Origin: Burkholderia sp. 9120 | Lineage (GTDB): Bacteria > Pseudomonadota > Gammaproteobacteria > Burkholderiales > Burkholderiaceae | Length of the DNA: 64,000 bases | Assembly: GCF_000745015.1 (NCBI RefSeq) | Contig: NZ_JQNA01000002.1 | Location: forward strand, 5,580,001 to 5,644,000 | Direction: 5' to 3' | Shown here: positions 26,642-35,524 of the stretch, one piece after another | Numbering within the stretch: position 1 is the stretch's first letter | Layout of the letters: every line of letters starts with the position of its first letter | Translations under genes and position numbers: made by a program | The notes under the pieces: generated by a model | Seen by the model: the letters and a program-made list of their open reading frames with translations, nothing else | The model's database searches: none | Told to the model about the DNA's origin: nothing

Positions 26642-27433
26642 ATGAAAGATGGGTCGTCAACAGGCCGCAAAGCCGCCGCATCGTCGAAAACAAAGAAAAC
26701 CATGGCTACGGCAACGCAGGACAAGCCCTATCACCACGGGTCGCTCCCGCAAGCGCTGCTGGCCGCTGCCGAGGCCGTGTTACGGCGGGACGGCATACGC
26801 GGTCTCACGCTGCGTGCGATCGCTCGCGAGGCGGGGGTGTCGCACACGGCGCCGCAGCACCATTTCGGCGACACCGCCGGCGTGTTGAGCGAATTGGCCG
26901 CGAGCGGTCATCGGCGTCTGGCCGCGAGCATGGCGGCCAAGGCGGAAGGCGAAGCGCCGGGGCGCCCGCGGAACAAAGCCGTCGCGCGCGGCTACGTGAG
27001 CTTCGCGGTGGAGAATCCCGATCTGCTTCACCTGATGTCGCGCAACGAAATGCTCGATTACACGCGAGCGTCGCTGATCGAAGCAAGACAGCTTTCCGCG
27101 CGTGCACTCACCGGCGTGCTCGATAACCCGCCGAAGGAAGCGCCGAGCGCAACCGCCGCGTTCGGGCGTCCGGATGCCGCGCAAGCTATCGCAATGACAG
27201 CCGCGTGGGCGTACGTGCACGGTCTCGCTTTGCTGTTGATCGACGGCCGTCTGAAGGCGTTGGCCGCATCGGTCGATGGCATCCGGAACGCGGAAGCACT
27301 GGTCGATGCGGTCATCGACCAGTTTCAGATCGTTCAGGTTGCCGGCGCGCAGAAAGATGCGCCCGCAACCAGCAGCCGGAGCCAGAGCCGCGGCGGCAGC
27401 GGCAAAAAATCCAAAGCGGAAACGCCGCAGTGA
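26642..27433 (+). CDS. TetR/AcrR family transcriptional regulator
   Basis: 263 residues from the chosen ATG; starts at 26600 or 26702 (MATATQDKPYHHG) are possible. The DNA-binding part has ALLAAAEAVLRRDG, then the helix-turn-helix (TLRAIAREAGVSHTAPQHHF). A WHG-type C-terminal ligand domain follows, ending in a Ser/Gly/Lys-rich tail. It lies head-to-head with the carotenoid oxygenase gene (about 100 bases between starts), the usual layout for a repressor and its target. The inducer is unknown. The low-complexity Lys/Ser segment before the HTH is unusual and may mean that the later start is the true one. Confidence 0.9.
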   Translation: MKDGSSTGRKAAASSKTKKTMATATQDKPYHHGSLPQALLAAAEAVLRRDGIRGLTLRAIAREAGVSHTAPQHHFGDTAGVLSELAASGHRRLAASMAAKAEGEAPGRPRNKAVARGYVSFAVENPDLLHLMSRNEMLDYTRASLIEARQLSARALTGVLDNPPKEAPSATAAFGRPDAAQAIAMTAAWAYVHGLALLLIDGRLKALAASVDGIRNAEALVDAVIDQFQIVQVAGAQKDAPATSSRSQSRGGSGKKSKAETPQ

Positions 27434-27491
27434 GCGGCAAACGCCAGCGCAGCATCGGCCATGCACATGCATGGCCCACACCGTCCGCCCA

Positions 27492-28907
27492 ATGAAACGC
27501 TTTGAATTGCTGGCCAACACCATGGCCGACGAAATCCGCTCGGGCAGCCGGCCGGTCGGCACGCGCATGCCATCCGTGCGGCAACTCACCACGCAGCACG
27601 GCGTCAGCCAGTCGACCGTATTTCGCGCGTATTACCAGTTGGAAGAGTGGGGGCTGATTCGCGCCCGTGAGCGCTCGGGTTACTACGTCGCGCCAGGCGC
27701 AGCGCTCAAGCAGGAAGCCGCGCCACGACCGCCGCTCGCGGTCGAGTCGGCCAAGGTCGAAATCAGCGACCTCGTTTTTTCCGTGCTCGAAGCCGCGAAG
27801 CATACCGACGTGGTGCCGCTCGGTTCGGCCTTCCCGTCTCCGCAACTGTTTCCACTACAACGGCTCGCCAAGTCGCTTGGACATTCGAGCCGCCTGATCA
27901 GTCCGTGGAGTACGGTGGTCGATCTGCCGCCCGGCAATGAAGCGTTGCGCCGTCAGATTTCGCTGCGCTATCTGGGCATGGGCATTGCCCAACCCATGGA
28001 CGAACTGGTCGTCACCAACGGCGCGCTGGAAGCGCTCAACCTGTGCCTGATGGCTGTCACCCGTCCCGGCGACGTCGTCGCGATCGAATCGCCGGGGTTC
28101 TACGCGGCCCTGCAAGCCATTGAACGGCTTGATCTGCGCGCGGTGGAGATTCCCGTCGACCCGGAGTCCGGCATCGATTTGCAGGCGTTGCAGGAGGCTT
28201 TCGAGCGGCATCCGATCAAGGCGTGCTGGTTCATGACCAGCTTTCAGAATCCGACCGGCGCAGCCATGCCGCAGGACCGGAAACAGGCACTCGTCGACCT
28301 GCTGGCCCAGCACGACGTGCCGCTGATCGAGGACGACGTGTACGGCGAGCTGCATCACGCGGCAACCCACCCGCTACCCGCGAAGGCCTTCGACACGAAG
28401 GGTCTGGTGATGCACTGCAGTTCTTTTTCGAAGACGCTAGCGCCGGGCTATCGCATTGGCTGGGTAGCCGCCGGGCGGTTCGCGCAGAAGGTGCAGCGGC
28501 TGAAGTTGATGACCACGCTATCGGCCAGCATTCCCGCTCAGGCGGCGATTGCGGATTACCTTCAGCATGGCGGCTACGACAAGCATCTGCGGAAACTGCG
28601 CGGTGCGTTCCGCACTCAGTTGGCCGCGATGGATGCCGCGCTGCACCGCTACCTGCCCGACGGGTCGCATTGGACCCTGCCGTCCGGCGGCTATTTCTTG
28701 TGGCTTCAGTTGCCGCCGCAGGTCGATGCGATGCAACTGCACCGTCTCGCGATAGCGAGCGGTATCGGCATTGCGCCGGGGCCCATATTCTCCGCGCGAC
28801 ACGAATTCAGGCACCACGTGCGACTGAATTTCGGGCATCCGTGGAGCGACGGTATGGAAAGCGCGGTCAAAACGCTGGGTTCGCTGATTGGGCCGGCGAG
28901 CTCATAA
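27492..28907 (+). CDS. MocR/PdxR-type regulator: GntR winged helix fused to a class I aminotransferase domain
   Basis: 471 residues. An N-terminal GntR domain (about 1-72; GTRMPSVRQLTTQHGVS) is joined by a linker to a fold-type I PLP domain (about 110-465). The PLP-binding lysine is Lys314 in SFSKTLAPG; NPTGA and a YG-D-like EDDVYG motif are present. MocR proteins use the aminotransferase domain to sense PLP or amino compounds and regulate nearby genes. No matching transport or PLP-synthesis gene lies next to it, so the target is unclear. An alternative start (27471) adds seven residues. Confidence 0.92.
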   Translation: MKRFELLANTMADEIRSGSRPVGTRMPSVRQLTTQHGVSQSTVFRAYYQLEEWGLIRARERSGYYVAPGAALKQEAAPRPPLAVESAKVEISDLVFSVLEAAKHTDVVPLGSAFPSPQLFPLQRLAKSLGHSSRLISPWSTVVDLPPGNEALRRQISLRYLGMGIAQPMDELVVTNGALEALNLCLMAVTRPGDVVAIESPGFYAALQAIERLDLRAVEIPVDPESGIDLQALQEAFERHPIKACWFMTSFQNPTGAAMPQDRKQALVDLLAQHDVPLIEDDVYGELHHAATHPLPAKAFDTKGLVMHCSSFSKTLAPGYRIGWVAAGRFAQKVQRLKLMTTLSASIPAQAAIADYLQHGGYDKHLRKLRGAFRTQLAAMDAALHRYLPDGSHWTLPSGGYFLWLQLPPQVDAMQLHRLAIASGIGIAPGPIFSARHEFRHHVRLNFGHPWSDGMESAVKTLGSLIGPASS

Positions 28908-28921
28908 ACCGCGCCGCGCCT

Positions 28922-29110
28922 TCAATGCGCGACGTTGATCGCCAGCTTCACCAAACCGAACAACGTCGCGCCGAACCCGGCAGCGAGCGCAACGGCGACC
29001 ACCGGCAACAGCGGCAGCTTGACGTCCGCAATGTCGGCCTGATGCGAAGCGCTACGGCGAATGCCGAAGAAACTCCACAGCACGATTCGCGTCATCTTCA
29101 ACAGATTCAT
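28922..29110 (-). CDS. DUF2970 family small membrane protein
   Basis: 62 residues with WSFFGIRR near the N terminus and one hydrophobic helix (about 33-56), matching the DUF2970 pattern found through the beta-proteobacteria. The ATG at 29110 is preceded by GAGAAGG. It is convergent with the MocR gene and divergent from the nitrite/sulfite reductase. Function is unknown in the family. The call rests on size, motif and topology. Confidence 0.8.
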   Translation of the reverse strand: MNLLKMTRIVLWSFFGIRRSASHQADIADVKLPLLPVVAVALAAGFGATLFGLVKLAINVAH

Positions 29111-29420
29111 GGCATCACCTTCTCAACGCAGGATTGTTCGCAGTATCTTTTATCTCAGGCCTAAGTCTGAGCCGCTCCAGCCTTGAAAAACAGCAGCAGT
29201 TGACGACAATTCCAGCGCAGCAGTCCACTCTCCCGCGCCCCGGCAATCCTTCATGCGTGGCGGCATTTGCAATCTGCTAGCGTGTTTTACGCGGCATCTG
29301 CTCCTGTTCAGCGAGCACCGTTGGTTCTATCGTTCGTTCGATCCTTGCTCCATCCAACGAAAACGACGCTCAGCAAGCCTGCGCCTTGTGCGGCGGCAGC
29401 GGCGGCAGACGCCCCGGACC
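29111..29420. other. Divergent promoter region between the DUF2970 gene and the nitrite/sulfite reductase
   Basis: 310 bases. The reductase frame is open through much of it (from 29253) but that translation is not protein-like. No clear operator is visible; a CysB-type site would be expected if the reductase is sulfur-regulated. Confidence 0.4.
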
Positions 29421-31211
29421 ATGTACCACTACACCCCGTTTGACCAATCCTTCGTGCGCAGTCGCGCCGCGCAGTTTCGTAATCAACTCGAACGCTGGCA
29501 GGCCGGCAAGCTGAGCGAAGACGATTTTCGTCCGCTGCGGCTGCAGAACGGCTGGTATGTGCAGCGGCATGCGCCGATGCTGCGCGTCGCCGTGCCGTAT
29601 GGAGAACTGTCGAGTGCGCAGTTGCGTATGCTCGCCCGGATCGCGCGCGACTACGACGCGCCCGAGGCCGAGGTCTATCGCCTGGCCAGCGAAGCACAGC
29701 GCAAGCTCGGCACCGCTCGTTTGCCGACGCACTACGCGCACTTCACGACCCGCACCAACGTCCAGTTCAACTGGATTCCGCTCGCCAAAGCCGCCGACGT
29801 GATGGACCTGCTGGCGAGCGTCGACATGCACGGCATCCAGACCAGCGGTAATTGCATCCGCAACATTTCCTGCGACGAACGCGCGGGCGTTGCGCCTGAC
29901 GAGATGGCCGATCCGCGCCCATTCGCCGAAATCATGCGGCAATGGACCACGCTTCATCCCGAGTTCGCGTTCCTGCCGCGCAAGTTCAAGATCGCGATTA
30001 CCGGCGCGAGCGACGACCGCGCCGCGACCGATTGGCATGACGTCGGCCTGCGTCTGCTGCGCAACGACGCAGGTGAATTGGGATTTCGCGTCACGGTGGG
30101 CGGCGGCATGGGCCGCACGCCGATGATCGGCACGGTTCTGCGGGCGTTTCTGCCATGGCGGCAGATCATGAATTACATCGAGGCGGTGGTGCGCGTCTAC
30201 AACCAGTACGGACGTCGCGACAACAAGTACAAGGCGCGTATCAAGATCCTGGTGAAGGCGGAAGGTCAGCGCTACATCGACGATGTCGACGAAGAATTCC
30301 GCCAGATCGTCGAGCACGACGGCGGTCCGCACACCATTCCGCAGGCCGAACTGGATCGCGTCAGCGCGTGTTTCGTGCCGCCGCATGGGCATGGCACGGA
30401 AGCACCCGTCGACCTCGAAGCGACCGCGACGCTGCAGGCCGCGGCCATCGCGACGCCGCAGTTCGGACGCTGGCTCGAGCGCAATGTCGCGGCGCATAAG
30501 AACCCGTCGCTGCGCATCGTGACGCTGTCGTTCAAACGTCTGCTGCAGGCGCCCGGCGATGCATCGGCGGATCAGCTCGACCGGCTCGCCGATCTGGTGG
30601 ACCGTTTCTCCGCAGGCGAAGCGCGCGTTACTCATACGCAGAACGTCGTCCTGCCGTGGGTCCACGTCAACGACGTGCTGCCGCTCTGGCAAGCCGCCCA
30701 CGACGTGGGACTCGCCAGCGCCAACGTGAATCTGCTCACGGACATGATCGCCTGCCCGGGCGGCGATTTCTGCGCGCTCGCCAATGCCCGCTCCATTCCG
30801 GTCGCGCAAGCCATTACCGAGCGCTATCAGGATCTCGACGAACTCAACGACATCGGCGAAATCGATCTGCACATTAGCGGTTGCATCAATTCATGCGGCC
30901 ACCACCATAGCGGACATATCGGCATTCTCGGCGTCGATAAAGACGGCAAGGAGTGGTATCAGGTGACCTTAGGCGGCTCGGACGGCATGCTCGCCAGCGG
31001 GCGGGCGCAACCGGGCAAGGTGATCGGCCCATCGTTCTCCGCGCTCGAAGTGCCCGAGGTGATCGACGCGCTGCTTTCCGCGTACCTCGACCTGCGAGCG
31101 ACGCGCGACGACAAGCACGAGTCGTTCATCGACACGGTGCGCCGCGCGGGGATCGAACCGTTCAGAAAGGCAGCGGATCGCGTCCGCTCGCACGCGGAGA
31201 ACGCAGCATGA
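29421..31211 (+). CDS. cysI: Nitrite/sulfite reductase, siroheme- and [4Fe-4S]-dependent hemoprotein (CysI-like)
   Basis: 596 residues from ATG (MYHYTPFDQSFV), the conserved start of this group; the upstream frame lacks a ribosome-binding site and is non-homologous. Two ferredoxin-like half-domains and two nitrite/sulfite reductase domains are present. Cluster and siroheme ligation: Cys445, Cys451 (C-x5-C in ACPGGDFC) and Cys488, Cys492 (C-x3-C in GCINSC). It reduces sulfite to sulfide (or nitrite to ammonia) by six electrons in the cytoplasm. The stop overlaps the start of the DUF934 gene (ATGA). The usual partners cysH/cysD/cysN are absent here, so this may be a second copy. Sulfite versus nitrite specificity cannot be read from sequence. 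Confidence 0.93.
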   Translation: MYHYTPFDQSFVRSRAAQFRNQLERWQAGKLSEDDFRPLRLQNGWYVQRHAPMLRVAVPYGELSSAQLRMLARIARDYDAPEAEVYRLASEAQRKLGTARLPTHYAHFTTRTNVQFNWIPLAKAADVMDLLASVDMHGIQTSGNCIRNISCDERAGVAPDEMADPRPFAEIMRQWTTLHPEFAFLPRKFKIAITGASDDRAATDWHDVGLRLLRNDAGELGFRVTVGGGMGRTPMIGTVLRAFLPWRQIMNYIEAVVRVYNQYGRRDNKYKARIKILVKAEGQRYIDDVDEEFRQIVEHDGGPHTIPQAELDRVSACFVPPHGHGTEAPVDLEATATLQAAAIATPQFGRWLERNVAAHKNPSLRIVTLSFKRLLQAPGDASADQLDRLADLVDRFSAGEARVTHTQNVVLPWVHVNDVLPLWQAAHDVGLASANVNLLTDMIACPGGDFCALANARSIPVAQAITERYQDLDELNDIGEIDLHISGCINSCGHHHSGHIGILGVDKDGKEWYQVTLGGSDGMLASGRAQPGKVIGPSFSALEVPEVIDALLSAYLDLRATRDDKHESFIDTVRRAGIEPFRKAADRVRSHAENAA

Positions 31212-31603
31212 ACGACACGACGCGGATCAAGTTGCTGACGGTGCCGGAACACACGTCGGAGCCGGCACAGCACGTCGTTGCGTTAGCGAACGACGAAGAC
31301 CCTCACGACCGGAAAAGCGAAATCGCCGCAGCGGCACGCGTCGAATTGCATTTCCCCAATTTCACCGACGGACGCGCTTACAGCCAGGCGTATCTGCTGC
31401 GCCGCCGGCTCGGCTTCAAAGGCGATCTGCGCGCCACCGGCGACGTGCTCGTCGACCAGTTGATCCAGATGGAACGCACCGGCTTTTCCAGCGCGGTTCT
31501 GAAAGAAGGCATCGACCCCAACGAGGCGCGGCATCAGCTCGACCGCTTCCCGGCGTTCTATCAGGGCGACGTGATTCAGGACGCGCCCTTCCGGCGAACC
31601 TGA
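31208..31603 (+). CDS. DUF934 family protein, partner of the sulfite/nitrite reductase
   Basis: 131 residues, ATG overlapping the reductase stop by four bases. It carries the DUF934 core: FxDGRxYSxAxxLR (here FTDGRAYSQAYLLRRRLGF), GDLRATGDVLVDQ, and a C-terminal FPAFYQGD. The family almost always follows a CysI-type reductase in proteobacteria and is thought to assist assimilatory sulfur metabolism, though its biochemistry is not established. No signal peptide or membrane helix. Confidence 0.92.
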   Translation: MNDTTRIKLLTVPEHTSEPAQHVVALANDEDPHDRKSEIAAAARVELHFPNFTDGRAYSQAYLLRRRLGFKGDLRATGDVLVDQLIQMERTGFSSAVLKEGIDPNEARHQLDRFPAFYQGDVIQDAPFRRT

Positions 31604-31625
31604 GCCGCCTGCGCGAAAACGGACC

Positions 31626-32006
31626 ATGTTGCGACATCCTGAAGCCTCACCCGACGCGCTTTTATCGATGTGCCCTTCCCGCTCGATCCTTTCCCGGATC
31701 GGTCAGAAGTGGACGATGCTGGCGATCGTCGCGTTGCGCGAGGAGCCTTTGCGCTTCGGCGAAATCCGTCGCCGCATTCATGGCGTTTCCGACAAGATGC
31801 TGACCCAGACACTCCGGCAGATGGAACGGGACGGGCTCGTGCAACGCTACGCGTACGATCACCAGCAGCAGCGCGTGGAATACGGCTTGAGTCCGCTCGC
31901 GCAGAGCGTGCTGCCGATCGTGACCGAATTGAAGCAGTGGGCGGAGCGTTCAAGCGAACTTATCGAATCGAGCAATCTGGTGTTCGACCGTAAAAACGTG
32001 CCCTGA
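31626..32006 (+). CDS. HxlR family transcriptional regulator
   Basis: 126 residues with the winged-helix HxlR core: CPSRSILSRIGQKWTML, then LRFGEIRRRI and VSDKMLTQTLRQMERDGL. The N-terminal Cys16 lies where many HxlR proteins carry a redox- or electrophile-sensing cysteine. It starts 22 bases after the DUF934 gene and lies 160 bases before the ABC exporter on the same strand, so either could be its target, but an unlinked oxidoreductase is also common for this family. Confidence 0.9.
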   Translation: MLRHPEASPDALLSMCPSRSILSRIGQKWTMLAIVALREEPLRFGEIRRRIHGVSDKMLTQTLRQMERDGLVQRYAYDHQQQRVEYGLSPLAQSVLPIVTELKQWAERSSELIESSNLVFDRKNVP

Positions 32007-32168
32007 AACGCGGCATTCAAGCGTGCCGATACTTTCCAATCACTGACAACGCGAACCACTCGCCACCAAGGCACGCCGCTTGCGATGCATGCAAGCCGGA
32101 CCTCTCGACTGACGCCTGCCACGCAGGCTTTCGTGACGCCCGACTCCCACAAACCCGGAGAACGCGAC

Positions 32169-34004
32169 ATGGACCTAGTCGATGATGGCGACACCAGCCG
32201 CGCCGGCCGCGTGCGCAGACGGCGACGTTCGCGCGTTTTATCCCGCTATGCGGGTCGCCCCATTCGTCTGATCTGGCGTTACGTGGCACGCCACAAATTC
32301 GCGCACGGCGTTGTTCTATTCAGCGTGGTCGCGGCGGTGGGCTGCGCATTGGCTTCGCAATACGGTATCCGCAATCTGATCGACGCATTGCCGGGCGGCC
32401 GCGCTCATCCTCAAAACGTGGTGCGCGCGTTCGCCGTGCTGGTCGTGCTGATCCTTGCCGACAACCTGTTCTGGCGCGTCGCCGGCTGGATTTCCGCGCG
32501 TACGTTTGTCGCAGTGACCGGCGATATCCGCCGGGAAATGTTCGATTATCTGGCCGGCCACGCGCCGTCATTCTTCTCCGACAAACAACCCGGCGTTCTG
32601 TCGAGCCGCATTTCGGCCACGGCCAACGCGGTTTACGTGCTCGAAAACACGGTCGCATGGACCGCGTTGCCGCCGAGCCTGACGGTCATCGGCGCCATTG
32701 CGATGGTCGCGGCCGTCAGCGTTCCGATGAGCCTCACGCTGGTCGGCATTTCGGCGGTGCTCGCGTTCTGTCTGTTTCTGCTGGCACGCAAGGGCACCGC
32801 CCGGCACGAGGCATTCGCGAAGCAGGCGGCGTCGGTCGATGGCGAACTCGTCGACGTGATCGGCAATATGGGGCTGGTTCGCGCGTTCTGCGCGGTGTTC
32901 CCGGAACGCCGGCGCTTCGACGGCCAGCTCGCCGCCGAGAACGATGCGCGCAAGCGCAGCCTGCTGTATCTGGAGAAGCTGCGGCTGTTGCACGCGGTCG
33001 CGACTTCGATCCTCTCCGCCTGCGTGCTCGGGTGGACGGTGTGGCTGTGGAGCATCGACCAGGCCACCACCGGCGACGTCGTGCTGATCGGCTCGCTGGG
33101 TTTCTCGATCCTGCACGGCTCGCGCGACATCGCGGTCGCGTTCGTCGATCTGACCCAGCACGTCGCCCGCCTTGGCGAAGCGTCGGAAACGCTGCTGATC
33201 CCGCATTCCATGCCCGAGCCCACCAAGGCCGCGCCGCTCGAAGTCCGCCGCGCCATGGTGGATTTCGAAAACGTGACGTTCGCTTATCCAGGCCGGCGGC
33301 CCGTGCTCAATTCGCTGAATCTGCACATCGAAGCGGGCGAGCGCGTCGGCCTGGTCGGTCCCTCCGGCGCGGGAAAATCCACCGTGCTCGCCCTGTTGCA
33401 ACACTTCTACGAGCCGGGCTCGGGCACGGTGAGAATTTCAGGGCAGGACATTGCGCACGTCACGGTGCAAAGTTTGCAGGCTGCGCTGTCGATCGTTCCG
33501 CAGGACGTCACCTTGCTGCATCGCTCGTTGCTGGAGAACATCCGCTACGGCTGTCCCGACGCGAGCGAGGCCGACGTGCGCCGCGCGTGTCAGGACGCAC
33601 ATTGCCTGGAGTTCATCGCGGCGCTGCCGGAAGGACTGGAGACGATTGCCGGCGATCGCGGCGCCAAACTGTCCGGCGGACAGCGCCAGCGTATTGCGAT
33701 TGCGCGGGCCATCCTGAAGGACTCGCCGATTCTGCTGCTCGACGAAGCGACCTCGGCACTCGACACAGCTTCTGAAATCGCGATTCAGGCCGCGCTCGAA
33801 CGGCTGATGAAAAACCGCACGGTGATCGCGATCGCTCACCGGCTGTCGACGCTGCAGAGCTTCGATCGAATCGTGGTGCTCAATCGCGGCCGCGTCGTTC
33901 AGCAAGGTTCGCCGGCTCAACTGGCGACCGTGCCGGGCATCTATCGCGACACGCTCATGCGGCAGATCAAACGCACGCCGGCACCGCGGCCCGATCTGAT
34001 GTAG
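32169..34004 (+). CDS. ABC transporter, fused permease-ATPase (exporter type)
   Basis: 611 residues from the ATG at 32169, preceded by GGAGAA; an upstream in-frame ATG at 32085 has no ribosome-binding site. The N-terminal region (about 40-320) has six membrane helices. The nucleotide-binding domain (about 355-600) has Walker A GPSGAGKST (Lys403), signature LSGGQRQ, Walker B ILLLDEATSALD and the switch histidine in IAHRLS. Half-transporters of this kind dimerise and export lipids, peptides or drugs. The substrate is unknown. It stands as a single gene after the HxlR regulator. Confidence 0.93.
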   Translation: MDLVDDGDTSRAGRVRRRRRSRVLSRYAGRPIRLIWRYVARHKFAHGVVLFSVVAAVGCALASQYGIRNLIDALPGGRAHPQNVVRAFAVLVVLILADNLFWRVAGWISARTFVAVTGDIRREMFDYLAGHAPSFFSDKQPGVLSSRISATANAVYVLENTVAWTALPPSLTVIGAIAMVAAVSVPMSLTLVGISAVLAFCLFLLARKGTARHEAFAKQAASVDGELVDVIGNMGLVRAFCAVFPERRRFDGQLAAENDARKRSLLYLEKLRLLHAVATSILSACVLGWTVWLWSIDQATTGDVVLIGSLGFSILHGSRDIAVAFVDLTQHVARLGEASETLLIPHSMPEPTKAAPLEVRRAMVDFENVTFAYPGRRPVLNSLNLHIEAGERVGLVGPSGAGKSTVLALLQHFYEPGSGTVRISGQDIAHVTVQSLQAALSIVPQDVTLLHRSLLENIRYGCPDASEADVRRACQDAHCLEFIAALPEGLETIAGDRGAKLSGGQRQRIAIARAILKDSPILLLDEATSALDTASEIAIQAALERLMKNRTVIAIAHRLSTLQSFDRIVVLNRGRVVQQGSPAQLATVPGIYRDTLMRQIKRTPAPRPDLM

Positions 34005-34067
34005 GCAATGCCTTCATGATCGGCGTTGCGAGCGCTCACCCTGTAGCGAGCGCCCGACCCGCGCTCA

Positions 34068-34661
34068 TTACGCGTTGTTCGCCGGATCGACGACCGCCGA
34101 CATCGCCTCGCCGATCGCGTAGAACTGACCGCCGGCGATGTAATGCAAACTGCGCAACGCGGGATCCGCGCGCTCGAAATTCCAGTGACCGTTTTCGAAA
34201 ACACGCGTATCGGCCCATGCACCGACCACTTCGCCGATGAACAGGTCGTAGGTTTGCTGGTTGTGCGGCTCCGGGATCACCTTGCAGGCGAGCCACGCGG
34301 AACAGCCGGCGACGAACGGCAGATCGTAACCGTCGATACCGAACAAACTCACCGCCGACCGCTGCAGCTTGTCAGGGTCGCTCGCGAGGCTCACGGTGCC
34401 GACGTCGTGCGTGAGTTGAAGCTGCGCCACGGTCGGCACCTGAATGACGAACGTGCCGGTCTGCTCGATCAGCGCGCGCGTGCGGGTCGCTTTGTCGAGC
34501 ACGACCGTCAGCTTGGGCGGCGAGAAATCGAGCGCGCACGACCACGCTGCGGCCATCACGTCGTCCACGCCGTCGTAACGGCCGGACACCAGCACCGTGG
34601 GGCCGTGATTGAGGAGCCGGTAAGCCTTCTTCATGTCGACCGGTGCGATATGACTGTCCAT
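34068..34661 (-). CDS. Flavin reductase-like (flavoredoxin) FMN-binding protein
   Basis: 197 residues from the ATG at 34661, preceded by AAGGA at 7 bases. Fold landmarks: PTVLVSGRYDG, MAAAWSCALDFSPPKLTVVL, and TGTFVIQVP, typical of FMN-binding split-barrel flavin reductases and flavoredoxins. Such proteins reduce flavin for a partner oxygenase or act in redox chemistry. No two-component monooxygenase lies beside it. It is convergent with the ABC exporter. Confidence 0.87.
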   Translation of the reverse strand: MDSHIAPVDMKKAYRLLNHGPTVLVSGRYDGVDDVMAAAWSCALDFSPPKLTVVLDKATRTRALIEQTGTFVIQVPTVAQLQLTHDVGTVSLASDPDKLQRSAVSLFGIDGYDLPFVAGCSAWLACKVIPEPHNQQTYDLFIGEVVGAWADTRVFENGHWNFERADPALRSLHYIAGGQFYAIGEAMSAVVDPANNA

Positions 34662-34845
34662 GCGGATTCCTTCAGAGGCGACGTTGTTCACGTCTCATGT
34701 TGCAAACCAGACGAAGCTTATCTCAGACGCCCGCGCGGGGTGACGGGAACACCCACGGCGCGATTATTGGCGTTACGCGGTCCGGTCACGAGCAGTCGAT
34801 TATCATTAAGTCGATCACATCACGTGAAAAATCCGGTGGTTGGAT

Positions 34846-35472
34846 ATGACGAATACAGGCAAAGCATTGATCATTGGGCTGGTGCTAATCGACCTCGGTG
34901 TAGTCGGTTATCTGCTGGTTCCTAGAGGTGAACGAACGACCGCGGCTAGCGGCGCGACAGGCGGCACGGTGGCAACCAGTGCCGTCAGCGCCGCGGCGGT
35001 CGGGCCCCGTGCCAGCGACACGCACGTCGTGGCGGGCAGCGTGCTGCCTACCGTGCCGTCGTCCGCTCAAAGCAGCGGCGAGATCGCGGCAGTGGCGCCG
35101 CTGCCGCCGCCGCGCAAGCCGAGCACTCATGCAGTCAAACCGGTCACGATTAACGCATCGGGCGAGACGAAAACGGCTGCGCCGCAGACAGCGGAAGGCG
35201 CGCATGGCGATATCAACCGGCAAGGCTCGAACCCGGTTGCAGCGGCGATGACCGACGCACTCGTCAAGGAATCGGCCAAACCCGATCCGTCGCTGCCGAT
35301 GCCATCGGCGCCGATGCAATCAACGCCGCCGTCGGAGCCGCCCGCCGCGCGCGACGGGCCAACTCCGCGCGGGTCGAACCCCGTTGCCGCCGCCATGACG
35401 CAGGAACTGGTGAAGCAATCGGCCCGCGTCGATTCGGCGTCGCAACCGCCGGCGCGATCCGGCACGCAGTGA
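34846..35472 (+). CDS. Small membrane-anchored Ala/Pro-rich protein with an internal duplication
   Basis: 208 residues. One N-terminal hydrophobic helix (about 8-26), not followed by a clear cleavage site, anchors a disordered Ala/Pro/Ser-rich region. Two copies of a 17-20 residue unit, GSNPVAAAMTxxLVKxSA, lie about 59 residues apart (near 130 and 187), separated by a Pro-rich spacer. I do not recognise the family. Likely location is the inner membrane with the repeat region in the periplasm. ATG chosen at 34846; a TTG two codons upstream is possible. Confidence 0.7.
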   Translation: MTNTGKALIIGLVLIDLGVVGYLLVPRGERTTAASGATGGTVATSAVSAAAVGPRASDTHVVAGSVLPTVPSSAQSSGEIAAVAPLPPPRKPSTHAVKPVTINASGETKTAAPQTAEGAHGDINRQGSNPVAAAMTDALVKESAKPDPSLPMPSAPMQSTPPSEPPAARDGPTPRGSNPVAAAMTQELVKQSARVDSASQPPARSGTQ

Positions 35473-35524
35473 AGGCGCGGGAACGTCGATAGCGTCGGCG
35501 CGAACAACCGTATCCGCGCATTCC

